This document shows positions 6,344-6,407 of a stretch of DNA of 6,407 nt, in pieces. Made by a program: the position numbers and the translations under genes. Every line of letters starts with the position of its first letter. Position 1 is the first letter of the stretch. The stretch spans positions 1-6,407 of the forward strand of contig JACQPF010000007.1 of assembly GCA_016207625.1 (NCBI GenBank), in the 5' to 3' direction. The notes under the pieces were generated by a model. The model worked only from the letters and a program-made list of their open reading frames with translations. It was not told the origin of the DNA and made no database searches. This stretch comes from Elusimicrobiota bacterium. Its GTDB lineage: Bacteria > Elusimicrobiota > Elusimicrobia > FEN-1173.

Positions 6344-6344
6344 G

Positions 6345-6407
6345 CTATTTCGCGCCGGACGCCACAGGGCTTAGCGAGGCGATGATTTCCCGGCAGAAGG
6401 CGGGCAG
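6345..6407 (-). CDS. C-terminal end of an unidentified gene (5' part outside window)
   Basis: Reading the minus strand from the right edge, an open frame encodes 20 residues (LPAFCREI...SGAK) and ends in TAG at 6345-6347, one nt before the TTG of mqnD. The stop-to-start spacing is what an operon partner would give, and in many genomes a futalosine hydrolase or nucleosidase gene lies beside mqnD. The fragment is too short for me to assign to any family. Confidence 0.4.
   Translation of the reverse strand: MPAFCREIIASLSPVASGAK

Noticed and set aside
5810..6385. 191-codon plus-strand open frame opposite mqnD
   Set aside because: It is the antisense shadow of mqnD, which has diagnostic motifs across its whole length; no recognisable motifs on this strand.
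1..6407. CRISPR arrays, tRNA or rRNA genes, insertion sequences, toxin-antitoxin or defence genes
   Set aside because: I saw no regularly spaced repeats, no cloverleaf-like or rRNA sequence and no transposase motifs; nearly all bases are accounted for by the menaquinone genes and their neighbours.

Overview
The window is a GC-rich bacterial menaquinone locus using the futalosine pathway (chorismate to 1,4-dihydroxy-6-naphthoate and on to menaquinone). The set of genes (UbiD-type decarboxylase, mqnE, mqnA, mqnC, mqnD) is diagnostic of the pathway but not of a phylum. No 16S, tRNA or other taxonomic marker is present, so I name no taxon. The tight packing, overlapping starts and stops, and an absence of mobile elements point to an ordinary chromosomal operon.

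Layout, plus strand: the 3' part of a UbiD-family decarboxylase (2-1627, entering from the left edge); a short AT-richer stretch with a possible 48-residue ORF (1617-1763) and a G/C-rich hairpin resembling a dispersed intergenic repeat (about 1769-1809); mqnE, aminofutalosine synthase (1823-2908); mqnA, chorismate dehydratase (2905-3672); mqnC, cyclic dehypoxanthine futalosine synthase (3666-4745); a thioredoxin-like [2Fe-2S] ferredoxin (4748-5059); and a ferritin-like diiron protein (5046-5489) whose frame is broken by one in-frame TAG at 5259-5261. Minus strand: mqnD, 1,4-dihydroxy-6-naphthoate synthase (5486-6343), whose stop overlaps the stop of the ferritin-like gene by 4 nt, and the last 20 codons of a further upstream gene (6345-6407).

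How it works together: MqnA dehydrates chorismate to 3-[(1-carboxyvinyl)oxy]benzoate; MqnE couples this to the adenosyl group of SAM to give aminofutalosine; after deamination and/or nucleobase removal by genes not seen here, MqnC cyclises dehypoxanthine futalosine; MqnD releases 1,4-dihydroxy-6-naphthoate; prenylation (MqnP, not seen) and decarboxylation (UbiD type, here) lead towards menaquinone. The two radical-SAM steps need low-potential electrons and are oxygen-sensitive, which gives a plausible but unproven reason for a ferredoxin and a ferritin-like protein directly behind mqnC.

The points most worth a second look are the single TAG splitting an otherwise intact four-helix diiron protein, the unannotated ferredoxin plus ferritin-like pair inside a menaquinone operon, a deviant loop in MqnE where the family normally has a Gly-Leu-His-Pro type motif, and the small ORF and hairpin between the decarboxylase and mqnE. 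I see no wholly new system; the ferredoxin/ferritin-like pair is the best candidate for undescribed biology.
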